A stretch of 39,989 nucleotides of DNA from Alistipes sp. An66 (GTDB taxonomy: Bacteria; Bacteroidota; Bacteroidia; Bacteroidales; Rikenellaceae), in assembly GCF_002161445.1 (NCBI RefSeq), contig NZ_NFHT01000022.1, positions 1-39,989 of the forward strand, in the 5' to 3' direction. This document shows, piece by piece, positions 6,682-14,953 of the stretch. Position 1 is the first letter of the stretch, and each line of letters opens with the position of its first letter. A program made the position numbers and the translations under genes. The notes under the pieces were generated by a model, which saw only the letters and a list, made by a program, of their open reading frames with translations, did no database searches and was not told the origin of the DNA.

Positions 6682-8289
6682 CTACTCGACGCGGACATCC
6701 GAGAGTTCCACCCATCCGTCGGGCGTCACACGGTCCTTGGCGGCGAGCCGGATGCCGATCGCGTTCTGCTTCGAGGTATCGACGATGCCGACGGCCCATT
6801 TGTAATTGCCAGCGGCTACCGTCCCGACATCGAACGTGAAGGTGTACTGCGTACGGGATCCCTTGTGCCAGTCGCAGGGCTGCGCCTGCTCATCGAAGTA
6901 GAGCTTCACGGGCTGCTTCGTCTCGGGGTCGAGCAGAGCGAAGGCCACCTTGTACTTGTCGTGGTACTGCGGGATGTTCGTCGGGCAGTAGGAGTATCCG
7001 AGGTTGACCCAGCGGTGGGCAAGTGTCGCCTTCGAGCCGTTCGTCAGCGTCTCGGGAAGGGTCAGCCGGTCGGGATAGAGGCGGTAGCACCCCTCGCGGA
7101 TGAATTTCAGCACATACTCATACGCCTCGTTGAACCACGACCAGGTCTCGCCCTCGGTGATGTTGCTGTTGTAGCGGAAGTCCATGGTATTGACGCACGA
7201 ACCGATGGCATCCTCGTATTCGCCCCTGCGGACATCGCCCCAGTCCGAATAGCCGTCGCCCTGAATGGCCGGGATCCCGTGCTTCCGGACCCAGCCGCCT
7301 TCGGAGGCGATGGGACGAAGATAGCGGTTTTTCTGCAACATGCTCTTCTCCCAGTTCGAGAAATAGGTGTGCATGCCGAATGCGGCGCTCTGCATGGAGA
7401 ATCCCATGTCGACGGCCTTCTGGATCAGCCGTTCCGAATCGGGATCATACTTGTCTCCGGCCCACTGGGTTTTGGTTCCGATCCAGCGGTGCACCTGTAC
7501 GGCGATGGGGACGTTCTTGAAGGTCTCGTTCCAGAGGTTCGTCACCCAGTCGAAGACCGCCTCGCGGGGCGAGTCGTCGCCCGTCGAGTAGATGCAGCTG
7601 TGGTACTCGCCCCACAGGCCGATTCCGAAACCGCCGATGAAGGCCGTGATGTCGGGATCGTCGAACTTCGCGGCGAAGGCCCGCATGAACTCGGCATAGC
7701 ACTTCTGGAAGGCCGGATCGTCGGGATAGGGCGTCCAGAGGTCCGTGGCCCCGTTCTTCGAGCAGTAGACCTCGCGGCCTGCGGCCTCGATCTCCTCGCG
7801 GACGTATTCGGGGACCATCTGATAGGTGAAGTCGCGGCTGTCGGCCGTGAAGTTGAAGACCAGTTTCAGACCGCGCTTCTCGGCGCCCTCCATCAGCATC
7901 CGCAGGCGCTGGGCCTGTTTGGTATCGACGCCCTCGTCCCAGATGTAGACGCCGCGTTCGGGGTTGGCATCCGCCCAGCGGATCCGGATGAGCAGCATCG
8001 ACGCATAATCCGACACCTTGACATAACCTTCGGGGACCGACGGGCATTCCAGATGGTCATACTGCGCCCAATAGTCGTCGGCAAGGCCGTCGCCGAGTCC
8101 GGCATAGAGCACCCACCCCGAGAAGGGGTTGCGCAGGATCGACTCCCGGTCGGGCGTCACCGTCACCTCGACACCCTTGACGTTGCCGGCACCACCCGAC
8201 TCGCCGTCCTCATCCTTGGAGCAGCCCCCGCACGCGAGCAGCAGGGCCAAACCGGCCCAAAGTCCGGTCCGTATCAACTCTTTTTCCAT
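6682..8289 (-). CDS. DUF4832/DUF4874 lipoprotein, candidate glycosidase (copy 1)
   Basis: A 535-residue protein homologous to the two at 25721-27241 and 27286-28863, belonging to the uncharacterised Bacteroidota DUF4874-DUF4832 family. The N-terminus MEKELIRTGLWAGLALLLAC is a lipoprotein signal. I start at 8289 because the longer upstream frame only reads through the neighbouring GH3 gene. The core (about 45-400) has the strand/helix rhythm of a TIM barrel, starting with ILRNPFSGWVLYAG. A beta-rich tail (about 410-535) contains WVNLGYSYCPTNIPQY and WAVGIVDTSKQNAIGIR. E228 (GLWGEYH) and E330 (IASEGGW) are conserved in all three copies about 100 residues apart, like the acid/base and nucleophile of clan GH-A. 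This copy is the most divergent. Enzymatic function is my inference. Confidence 0.85.
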   Translation of the reverse strand: MEKELIRTGLWAGLALLLACGGCSKDEDGESGGAGNVKGVEVTVTPDRESILRNPFSGWVLYAGLGDGLADDYWAQYDHLECPSVPEGYVKVSDYASMLLIRIRWADANPERGVYIWDEGVDTKQAQRLRMLMEGAEKRGLKLVFNFTADSRDFTYQMVPEYVREEIEAAGREVYCSKNGATDLWTPYPDDPAFQKCYAEFMRAFAAKFDDPDITAFIGGFGIGLWGEYHSCIYSTGDDSPREAVFDWVTNLWNETFKNVPIAVQVHRWIGTKTQWAGDKYDPDSERLIQKAVDMGFSMQSAAFGMHTYFSNWEKSMLQKNRYLRPIASEGGWVRKHGIPAIQGDGYSDWGDVRRGEYEDAIGSCVNTMDFRYNSNITEGETWSWFNEAYEYVLKFIREGCYRLYPDRLTLPETLTNGSKATLAHRWVNLGYSYCPTNIPQYHDKYKVAFALLDPETKQPVKLYFDEQAQPCDWHKGSRTQYTFTFDVGTVAAGNYKWAVGIVDTSKQNAIGIRLAAKDRVTPDGWVELSDVRVE

Positions 8290-8348
8290 GCTTGTTTTGT
8301 TTTTAGGATCGTATTTCATAGATTTTCGATTCATTCCCCTTTCCGGGC

Positions 8349-11300
8349 CTATTCGAGCGTGAAGTCGACCTGGTGTCCGCCGACACGGAGCGTGAAGAGC
8401 CCCGGTTCGAGGAAGCGCCGCCCCGCGGCATCGACGAATCCCAGCTCCTCCATCGGGTCGATCCGGAACTCGAAGCGCTGCGCGTCGCCGGCGGCGATCA
8501 TCCGCTTCTCGAAGTGCTTCAACTCCCGGACCGGCCGCGCAATCGAGCAATAAGGGTCGGTCACGTACCACTGCACCACCTCGCGGCCGTCCCGTCCGCC
8601 GTCGTTGCGCACCTCGACCTCGGCCGTCAGGCGCACCACGTCGGCGAGTTTCAGCGGTTCCCGTCCGACTGCCACCTCGCGGCCGTCTTTGAGCAGGGCG
8701 CGGAGCGTCGGCTCACCGTAGGTGAAGGTCGTATAGCTCAACCCGTATCCGAACGGATAGAGGGGCGTGCTCGGAATGTCCTGATAGAGACCCTGGGTTC
8801 CCCGGCGGCCGCTGTTGCGGTGGTTGTAGTAGATGGGGATCTGCCCGACGCTGCGCGGGAAGGTGAGGGTCAGACGTCCCGAAGGGTTCTCCTCGCCGCA
8901 AAGCAGCCGCGCCACGGCTTCACCGCCGGTCACGCCCGGCTGCCAGGCTTCGAGCATCGCATCGGCCAGCGGCTCCACCTCCGTCAGGTCGAGTGCACGT
9001 CCGTTGAAGAGCACGACGACCACCGGCTTTCCGGCCCGCCGCGCCGTCTCCGAGACGCTTTTCAACAGCTCCATCTGCGCCTCGGGAAGCACGATCTCCG
9101 AACGCGAGGCGTTCTCGCCGCTCCACCGGCGCTTCTCGCCCAGGCAGAGCACCACGGCATCCGAACGCTTCACCAGCGCGCCGGCCGCCTTCAACTCCTT
9201 CGCCGTCGGGCGGGTCTCGAAGTCACAACCCGGCCGGCAGACGATGCGGTCGGCGCCGAAGTGCTTTTCGAGCCCCTGCTTCACGGTCACGACATCCTCG
9301 CCGCGCCCGCGTCCGTACCACGAGCCGAGCAGTTCCTCGCCATTGTCGGCCAGCGGCCCCAGCAGGGCGATCCGCGACGTTGCAGCGAGCGGCAGCACCG
9401 CCCCGTCGTTTTTGAGCAGCACCATCGACTCGACGGCCATTTGCAGGGCGTTTTCCACGGCTTCGGGTTGCAGGATGCGCTCCGCTTCGGGACGCTCCTC
9501 GGTGTAGGGACGCTCGAAGAGTCCGAGACGGAACTTCACGCGCAGGACGCGCCGCACGGCATCGTCAAGCCGCTCCTCCGACACCCGTCCTTCGGCGACC
9601 AGATCCCCCAGATGCCGGGCGTAGATATTGTCGACCATGTCCATGTCGAGCCCGGCATTGAAAGCTCTCTCCCCGGCTTCCCGGTCGTTCGGGGCGTAGC
9701 CCTGATTGATCAGCTGCCGGATGGCGTCCCAGTCCGAGACGACGAATCCGTCGTGCTCCCAGCGCTCTTTGAGCACCTCGGTCATCGTGTAGCGGTCGGC
9801 CGATGCCGGGATGCCGCTCAACAGGTTGAAAGCGCTCATCACCGTGGCGGCCCCGGCCTTGATGCCGGCCTCGAACGGCGGCAGGTAGGTATCCCACAGC
9901 GACTGGCGCGAGATTTCGGTCGGCACGTAGTCGCGGCCGGCCTCCGACGCGCCGTAGCCGACATAGTGTTTCAGACAGGCGGCAATCGAGCCCTCCTCCG
10001 CCAGGTCATCGCCCTGATAGCCGCGCACGGCCGCCTCCGAGAAGCGGGAGGTCAGGAACGGATCCTCGCCGTAACCCTCGGCCACCCGGCCCCAGCGGGG
10101 ATCGCGCGCCACGTCGACCATCGGCGAGAAGGTCCAGTCGATACCGGTGTAATAGGCCTCGCGGGCGGCATCGGCACAGACGCGCTCCGTCAACGCGGGA
10201 TTCCACGACGCTCCCTGCGCCAGCGGAATGGGGCATACGGTCCGGAAACCGTGGATGACATCGAACCCGAAGAGGATCGGAATTCCCAGCCGCGACTCCT
10301 CGACGGCATGACGCTGGATGGCGTTGCGCAGCACGGGATCGTCGCCGAAATAGATCAGCGAGCCGATCTCGGCGGGGATCTTGCTCACGGTCTCACCGAT
10401 GTTGTTTTCGTTGTCGTTGCGCCCGGCCGTGTACTGGTTGAGCTGGAGGACCTTCTCTTCGAGGGTCATCCGTTCCAGAAGCGAATCCACACGCTCCTCG
10501 ACCTGCATCTCCTTCCAGGAGGTTACCGAGAAGGGGCGCCGCACGGCGTAATGGGCCGCCAGCTGTGCCCAGCGCGTCTGCTGCGCATCGAGCGTCCGCG
10601 GAGCGAAGGCGTTTCCGACGACCGACTCGCCCGACAGCGCCTCGAACCACGCACAGGCCGCCGTATAGCGGCCGTAGGTGGTTTCGAGATGGTATCCGTC
10701 GCGGTTGAACGTATCGCCCAGCGGCGTGGTGCGTCCGTTCTGGACCGCCGTGCCCGCGGGGATCACGCCGCAGATCCGCGGCGAGTCGTCCAGCGCACAG
10801 CGCACGCTCCGCATGATGTGGCCGTACATCGTCTGCTGGTCGCGGTCGTAGAGCGCGAACTCGCCGTGTTTCGAATCCCCGGCATAGGCCCACGTCTGGT
10901 GGAACCAGATTTGCAGCGCGGGGTTGTGCACGAGCCGTCCGACATGCTCGATCAGATCGCGCAGATAGGGCTGGTAGGTCGCATAGCGTCCCGACTTGCC
11001 GCTGGCCTGTTGCAGGGTCACGATGTCCCACGCCTCGTCGGCCAGCGCGCTGTCGAGCGACACGCCGGGCGTCTCGGTGCGCACGCCGTCGACGATCTTG
11101 CGGTAACGGTAGGCGCCGTCGCCGCTGCGGGCGTTGTCCCGGTGGCGTTCGAGCGTGCAGCCCCCGATGAACAGGTTCCCGATCACGACGTCGATCCCGG
11201 CGGCATCGAACAGCTCCCAGAGGTACTGCTCGACGGCATCCTGCGAGAAGCTGTTGCCGACGGCCAGAATTTTCAGCGTCCGGGAGGCTGTTTGCGAGTT

Positions 11301-11429
11301 GTCCGGGGCGGTGGTTGCGGCCGGGGCGGCCGGAGCTGCCGCGGGGTCCGGCGTCCGGGCCGCGAAGGCCGTACCCGCCAGCAGGAGCAGGAGCGCCGCA
11401 AGCAGACGGCGGAAGAGGTGTCGTTTCAT
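8349..11429 (-). CDS. DUF4886 (SGNH-like) - GH3 fusion enzyme
   Basis: A 1026-residue two-enzyme protein. After a signal peptide (ending about AFA-A) and an Ala/Pro linker, residues 50-300 form a DUF4886 domain with SGNH-hydrolase features: AVGNSFS (S60) and RDGYH (D244, H247), suggesting a carbohydrate esterase. Residues 305-1026 are a full GH3 beta-glucosidase: DPRWGRVAEGYGEDP, the KHYVGYG motif, nucleophile D566 in GFVVSDWDA, likely acid/base E772 in SGENASRSE, and a C-terminal fibronectin-III-like domain (GYGLSYTTFTYGEP). Its esterase half is very similar to the neighbouring 11458-13059 product, even at DNA level, so the fusion probably arose by local duplication. It would remove an acyl group and a beta-linked sugar from the same substrate. 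Both domain calls are firm; esterase activity is inferred. Confidence 0.93.
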   Translation of the reverse strand: MKRHLFRRLLAALLLLLAGTAFAARTPDPAAAPAAPAATTAPDNSQTASRTLKILAVGNSFSQDAVEQYLWELFDAAGIDVVIGNLFIGGCTLERHRDNARSGDGAYRYRKIVDGVRTETPGVSLDSALADEAWDIVTLQQASGKSGRYATYQPYLRDLIEHVGRLVHNPALQIWFHQTWAYAGDSKHGEFALYDRDQQTMYGHIMRSVRCALDDSPRICGVIPAGTAVQNGRTTPLGDTFNRDGYHLETTYGRYTAACAWFEALSGESVVGNAFAPRTLDAQQTRWAQLAAHYAVRRPFSVTSWKEMQVEERVDSLLERMTLEEKVLQLNQYTAGRNDNENNIGETVSKIPAEIGSLIYFGDDPVLRNAIQRHAVEESRLGIPILFGFDVIHGFRTVCPIPLAQGASWNPALTERVCADAAREAYYTGIDWTFSPMVDVARDPRWGRVAEGYGEDPFLTSRFSEAAVRGYQGDDLAEEGSIAACLKHYVGYGASEAGRDYVPTEISRQSLWDTYLPPFEAGIKAGAATVMSAFNLLSGIPASADRYTMTEVLKERWEHDGFVVSDWDAIRQLINQGYAPNDREAGERAFNAGLDMDMVDNIYARHLGDLVAEGRVSEERLDDAVRRVLRVKFRLGLFERPYTEERPEAERILQPEAVENALQMAVESMVLLKNDGAVLPLAATSRIALLGPLADNGEELLGSWYGRGRGEDVVTVKQGLEKHFGADRIVCRPGCDFETRPTAKELKAAGALVKRSDAVVLCLGEKRRWSGENASRSEIVLPEAQMELLKSVSETARRAGKPVVVVLFNGRALDLTEVEPLADAMLEAWQPGVTGGEAVARLLCGEENPSGRLTLTFPRSVGQIPIYYNHRNSGRRGTQGLYQDIPSTPLYPFGYGLSYTTFTYGEPTLRALLKDGREVAVGREPLKLADVVRLTAEVEVRNDGGRDGREVVQWYVTDPYCSIARPVRELKHFEKRMIAAGDAQRFEFRIDPMEELGFVDAAGRRFLEPGLFTLRVGGHQVDFTLE

Positions 11430-11457
11430 GGCTTTATTTTCGCGATTCGTTCATCCG

Positions 11458-13059
11458 TTATTCGGCCGGAGCCAGACAGAGTGCCGAGATGTGTCCCTCG
11501 ACGGCCGTGGAGCCGACATCCACGCCCTTGACCGTGAGGCGCAGGGTTCCGTCCGCGGCGGGCGCCACACCCTCGAACGTCAGGGCATACTCCTCGAAGG
11601 GAACCTCCTCCCACGAGGCATACTGGCCTTCACCGGAGCCGATACGGATTCCCTGACTGATCTGCCCGCCGGTTTCCGAGGCGCCGACGAGCCGATAATC
11701 GGTCGTACGGGCCGTCCGCGTACCGTTGTAACGTACCGCCAGCACCGTGACGTCGAAATTCTGGGTGGGTTGCAGCCCCGAGATGACGATCGTGGCGGGA
11801 TCGCTGTCGCCTTCGCCGGCCGTACCCGACACCGTGAGTCCGTCGACCCAGACCATGCGGGGCCAGGTGATGCCGCCCGACACGAAATCCGCCTGGGGCT
11901 CGCCGCGCACTCCGGCATAGACGGTGCTGAACGCCGGGTCAATCGACAGAACAGCCTGCGTGTAACGCGCCTCGGCATCTTTCAGCGTGATGTCGGCGGC
12001 ATCCGCAACGGTGATGTTGTTCCAGGGCGTCCCGGAGGATTTGCTTCCGAAGTCGACATAGATCGGCGCCTCGATGGGGCCGTCGTCGACCTGCGGCTGC
12101 TGGTAGTCGACGAGCACGGTCACCTCGTAGGGCTTCTCCACGGCGGCATGCGCGGCATGCTGCGCGATGGCGGTCATCTGGTCGTCGATCGTCGAGGGGG
12201 CGTAGGCGTTCCCGACGACCGACTGCCCCGACAGCGCCTCGAACCAGGTGCAGGCGGCCGTATAGCGGCCGTAGGTGGTTTCGAGATGGTAGCCGTCGCG
12301 GTTGAACGTATCGCCGAGGAACGACGTCCGGGCATTCTGGACCGCCGTGCCCGCGGGAATCACGCCGGAGAGTTCGGCGTTGTCGGCAAAGGCCTGCTGA
12401 ACGGCCCCGACAATGGCCTCGTACATGGCCGTCTGGTCGCTGCGGTAGGTCGGGAACGACTCATGGGTCGAGCTCTGCGCATAGGCCCACGTCTGGTGGA
12501 ACCAGATCTGCGCGTCGACGCGCTCCTGCAAATAGCCGATCAGGTTCGACAGATAGGGCACGTAGCTCGAATAGACGCCCGACTGGCCGCTGGCCTGTTG
12601 CAGGGTCACGATCTCCCACGGCTCATCGTCGAGCGCCGTCGAGAGGGAGACGTTCGACGATTCGGTCTTCGTGCCGCCGACAACCTTGCGGTAGGCATAG
12701 GCCGCGGCGTCGCTCTTCGCATTGTTCCAGTGCTTTTCGAGCGGGCAGCCGCCGATGTACATGTTACCGATGACGGCCTCGATGCCGGCGGCATCGAACA
12801 GTTCCCAGAGATACTGCTCGACGGCATCCTGCGAGAAGCTGTTGCCGATGGCCAGGATGTAGAGTTTGCCGTCGGCAAGCGGATCTTCCGGTTCGGGTTC
12901 GGGTTCGGGCTCCGGTTCGGGCTCCGGTTTCGGTTCGGGTTTCTGATCCGGATCGCCCTGTTCGGTCCGCTCGTCGTCGGCCGAGGATTCGGTGCAGGCC
13001 CCCAAGACGAGCGTCGACACGACGGCCGCACAGCACAACAGTCTGATTATTCTTTTCAT
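11458..13059 (-). CDS. DUF4886 SGNH-type lipoprotein
   Basis: A 533-residue predicted surface lipoprotein. The signal MKRIIRLLCCAAVVSTLVLGAC ends at lipidated C22. It is followed by an acidic linker and a Pro-Glu repeat (about residues 40-59) that would act as a stalk. The DUF4886 domain (about 66-310) shows IGNSFS (S74) and RDGYH (D255, H258), the nucleophile and Asp-His positions of SGNH hydrolases. This suggests a carbohydrate esterase. A C-terminal domain starting IYVDFGSKSSGTPWNNIT (about 330-530) is beta-rich and may bind carbohydrate. It lies 36 bp after the GH2 gene and 28 bp before the DUF4886-GH3 fusion, with which it shares this domain. Family assignment is good; the substrate and the C-terminal domain's role are unknown. 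Confidence 0.85.
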   Translation of the reverse strand: MKRIIRLLCCAAVVSTLVLGACTESSADDERTEQGDPDQKPEPKPEPEPEPEPEPEPEDPLADGKLYILAIGNSFSQDAVEQYLWELFDAAGIEAVIGNMYIGGCPLEKHWNNAKSDAAAYAYRKVVGGTKTESSNVSLSTALDDEPWEIVTLQQASGQSGVYSSYVPYLSNLIGYLQERVDAQIWFHQTWAYAQSSTHESFPTYRSDQTAMYEAIVGAVQQAFADNAELSGVIPAGTAVQNARTSFLGDTFNRDGYHLETTYGRYTAACTWFEALSGQSVVGNAYAPSTIDDQMTAIAQHAAHAAVEKPYEVTVLVDYQQPQVDDGPIEAPIYVDFGSKSSGTPWNNITVADAADITLKDAEARYTQAVLSIDPAFSTVYAGVRGEPQADFVSGGITWPRMVWVDGLTVSGTAGEGDSDPATIVISGLQPTQNFDVTVLAVRYNGTRTARTTDYRLVGASETGGQISQGIRIGSGEGQYASWEEVPFEEYALTFEGVAPAADGTLRLTVKGVDVGSTAVEGHISALCLAPAE

Positions 13060-13095
13060 GATTTTCCGGTTGGAGATTCAGTGATACATATTCGG

Positions 13096-14949
13096 TTATT
13101 TCCGGGATTGTTCCTCCCGTTTCGCCTGGTAGAAGTCGCGGATCACGTACCAGGCCTTCTTGCGCAGTCCGCGGTCCGAAAGGAGCCCCTTGCGGTTCCA
13201 GCCCTCCTGATTGACCGGATGGAAGCGGTAGGGCGAGCGGAAATCGAAGAGGATCCAGGGCGAGATTCCGACCAGATTGGGGATGTTGGCGAACATGGCG
13301 AGGTTGTCGGCGCAGAGCCGCTCCTGATACTCCTCGCTCCACGACGAAGCGCGCTTCGGATCGCCGTGCTGCCCGTAGAGAGCCTCGCCGCCAAACTCCG
13401 AAATCATCAGCGGCTTGTCGGTGCAGACCTCCCAGCGGAGTTCCGAGGGATCCTTGGGCCACGGGGCGTACCAGCCCATGTACTTGTTCACGGCGACGAC
13501 ATCCAGCAGCTGCGCGAAGTCGTCGTGCATTTCGAAGCGGTCGCTCCCGGGCTTGTAATAGACATTGTCGAAGGCCGCAACATAAAGCCGGCTCGCATCG
13601 AGGCTCTTGCCCAGTTCGAGCAGGCGGGTCAGAAAGGCGTCGCGGGGCTCCGAGGGGCGGGTTTCGTTGGCCACGCCCCAGAAGCCGATCGCGCAGCGGT
13701 TGCGGTCGCGGACGATCATTTCGCGCAGCATCTCCCGGGCCTTGTCTTCCGTCCCGGCATCCGAGAAGTCGATACCCTGCCAGATGGGGATCTCCTCCCA
13801 AAGCAGGATACCCATCTCCTCGGCCATGCGGACCGTGTGTTCGTTCTGCGGGTAGTGCGCCAGACGGACCATGTTGGCGCCCAGCGCGCGGACCTCCGAC
13901 AGCAGCATCTGCGCATCGGCCGGCGTACAGGCGCGGCCCCGGCGCTGGGGGATCTCCTCGTGGAAGGAGATGCTGCGCAGGAAGACCTCGCGTCCGTTGA
14001 CAAGGACCTTCGTACCGTCGACGGCGATGCGGCGGAAGCCGATCCGGTCGGTGAGCGACTCCCCGCCGTACGAGAGCTCCACGTCATAGAGATACGGTGC
14101 CTCGGGCGCCCAGAGTTGCAGCTTGCGGACGTCGACCGTCAGGCTGCCGCGCCCCTGCGCATCGGTGCGGAGCGTCTCCTCCACCCCGAGCTCGGGGATC
14201 CGCAGCGCGACTTCGGTCCCGGCCGCGGGCTCCGAGAGTTCGACATCGAGCCGCAGCCGCCGGTCGGAGTCATCGTCCAGGTGCAGGAAATAGTCGCGAA
14301 TGTAGCGATCCGGCGTGCGCACGAGCATCACGTCGCGCGTGATGCCGCCGTAGTTCCACCAGTCGAAGGCCAGGGCCGGAATGGCATCGGGCGTACGGCG
14401 GTTGTTGACCTCGACGGCCAGGAAGTTGTCACCCTCGTGCAGGCGGTCGCCGATCTCCACCTCGAAGGGGGTGAATCCGCCCTCGTGGGCGGCGATCTTC
14501 TCGCCGTTGAGATAGACGTTGCAGCGGTAGTTCACAGCCCCGAAGTAGAGGAAGAGCCGCTCGCCGTCGCGCGGTGCGGCAACGGGCGTGACGCAGGCTC
14601 CCTCCGGGAGCTGCGGGACCGTCTCCCCGACCACCAGGTGCCGGGCATACCAGACCGTACCCTCGTAGTATTCGAGCTCGGGGCGCTGCGAGTTCCAGTC
14701 CCCGGGGACTTCGAGCCGCAGGCCGCCCTCGAAGGCGTATTCGAAGAATTCGGTGTCGTTCTGCGGCGTACGGTTCAGGAAGATCTCCTTGGGAACTCCC
14801 TGATCGTAGGGATCGACGATTGCGGCCCACTTGCCGTTCAACGACTGACAGTCACGGCCGTAGACGTTCGTCATCGCCGGGCGCGCCGCCAGCGGAGCGG
14901 TCGCGGAGAGGCCGAGCAGTGCGGCCGCAAGCAAAGCATGAAGTTTCAT
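13096..14949 (-). CDS. GH2 beta-glucuronidase (NxK motif), secreted
   Basis: A 617-residue GH2 enzyme with a signal peptide (MKLHALLAAALLGLSATAPLAA). Domains: jelly roll (about 25-210, including FGAVNYRCNVYLNGE), Ig-like (about 215-310), TIM barrel (about 310-610). Acid/base E429 lies in WGVANET and nucleophile E518 in MISEFGGEALYG. The NxK signature N585-R586-K587 (WNRKGLLSDRG), which contacts the glucuronate carboxylate in gut microbial beta-glucuronidases, is present, so I favour beta-glucuronidase over beta-galactosidase. The active-site loop after SISFHEE is short, unlike the long loop 1 of the E. coli enzyme. The start at 14949 leaves 4 bp to the upstream gene. A GlcA or GalA side chain on the PUL substrate is implied. 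Confidence 0.9.
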   Translation of the reverse strand: MKLHALLAAALLGLSATAPLAARPAMTNVYGRDCQSLNGKWAAIVDPYDQGVPKEIFLNRTPQNDTEFFEYAFEGGLRLEVPGDWNSQRPELEYYEGTVWYARHLVVGETVPQLPEGACVTPVAAPRDGERLFLYFGAVNYRCNVYLNGEKIAAHEGGFTPFEVEIGDRLHEGDNFLAVEVNNRRTPDAIPALAFDWWNYGGITRDVMLVRTPDRYIRDYFLHLDDDSDRRLRLDVELSEPAAGTEVALRIPELGVEETLRTDAQGRGSLTVDVRKLQLWAPEAPYLYDVELSYGGESLTDRIGFRRIAVDGTKVLVNGREVFLRSISFHEEIPQRRGRACTPADAQMLLSEVRALGANMVRLAHYPQNEHTVRMAEEMGILLWEEIPIWQGIDFSDAGTEDKAREMLREMIVRDRNRCAIGFWGVANETRPSEPRDAFLTRLLELGKSLDASRLYVAAFDNVYYKPGSDRFEMHDDFAQLLDVVAVNKYMGWYAPWPKDPSELRWEVCTDKPLMISEFGGEALYGQHGDPKRASSWSEEYQERLCADNLAMFANIPNLVGISPWILFDFRSPYRFHPVNQEGWNRKGLLSDRGLRKKAWYVIRDFYQAKREEQSRK

Positions 14950-14953
14950 CGTT

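Noticed and set aside
12890..12950. Short tandem repeats in the DUF4886 lipoprotein gene as a phase-variable tract
   Set aside because: They encode a Pro-Glu linker in frame. Changes of whole units only alter linker length.
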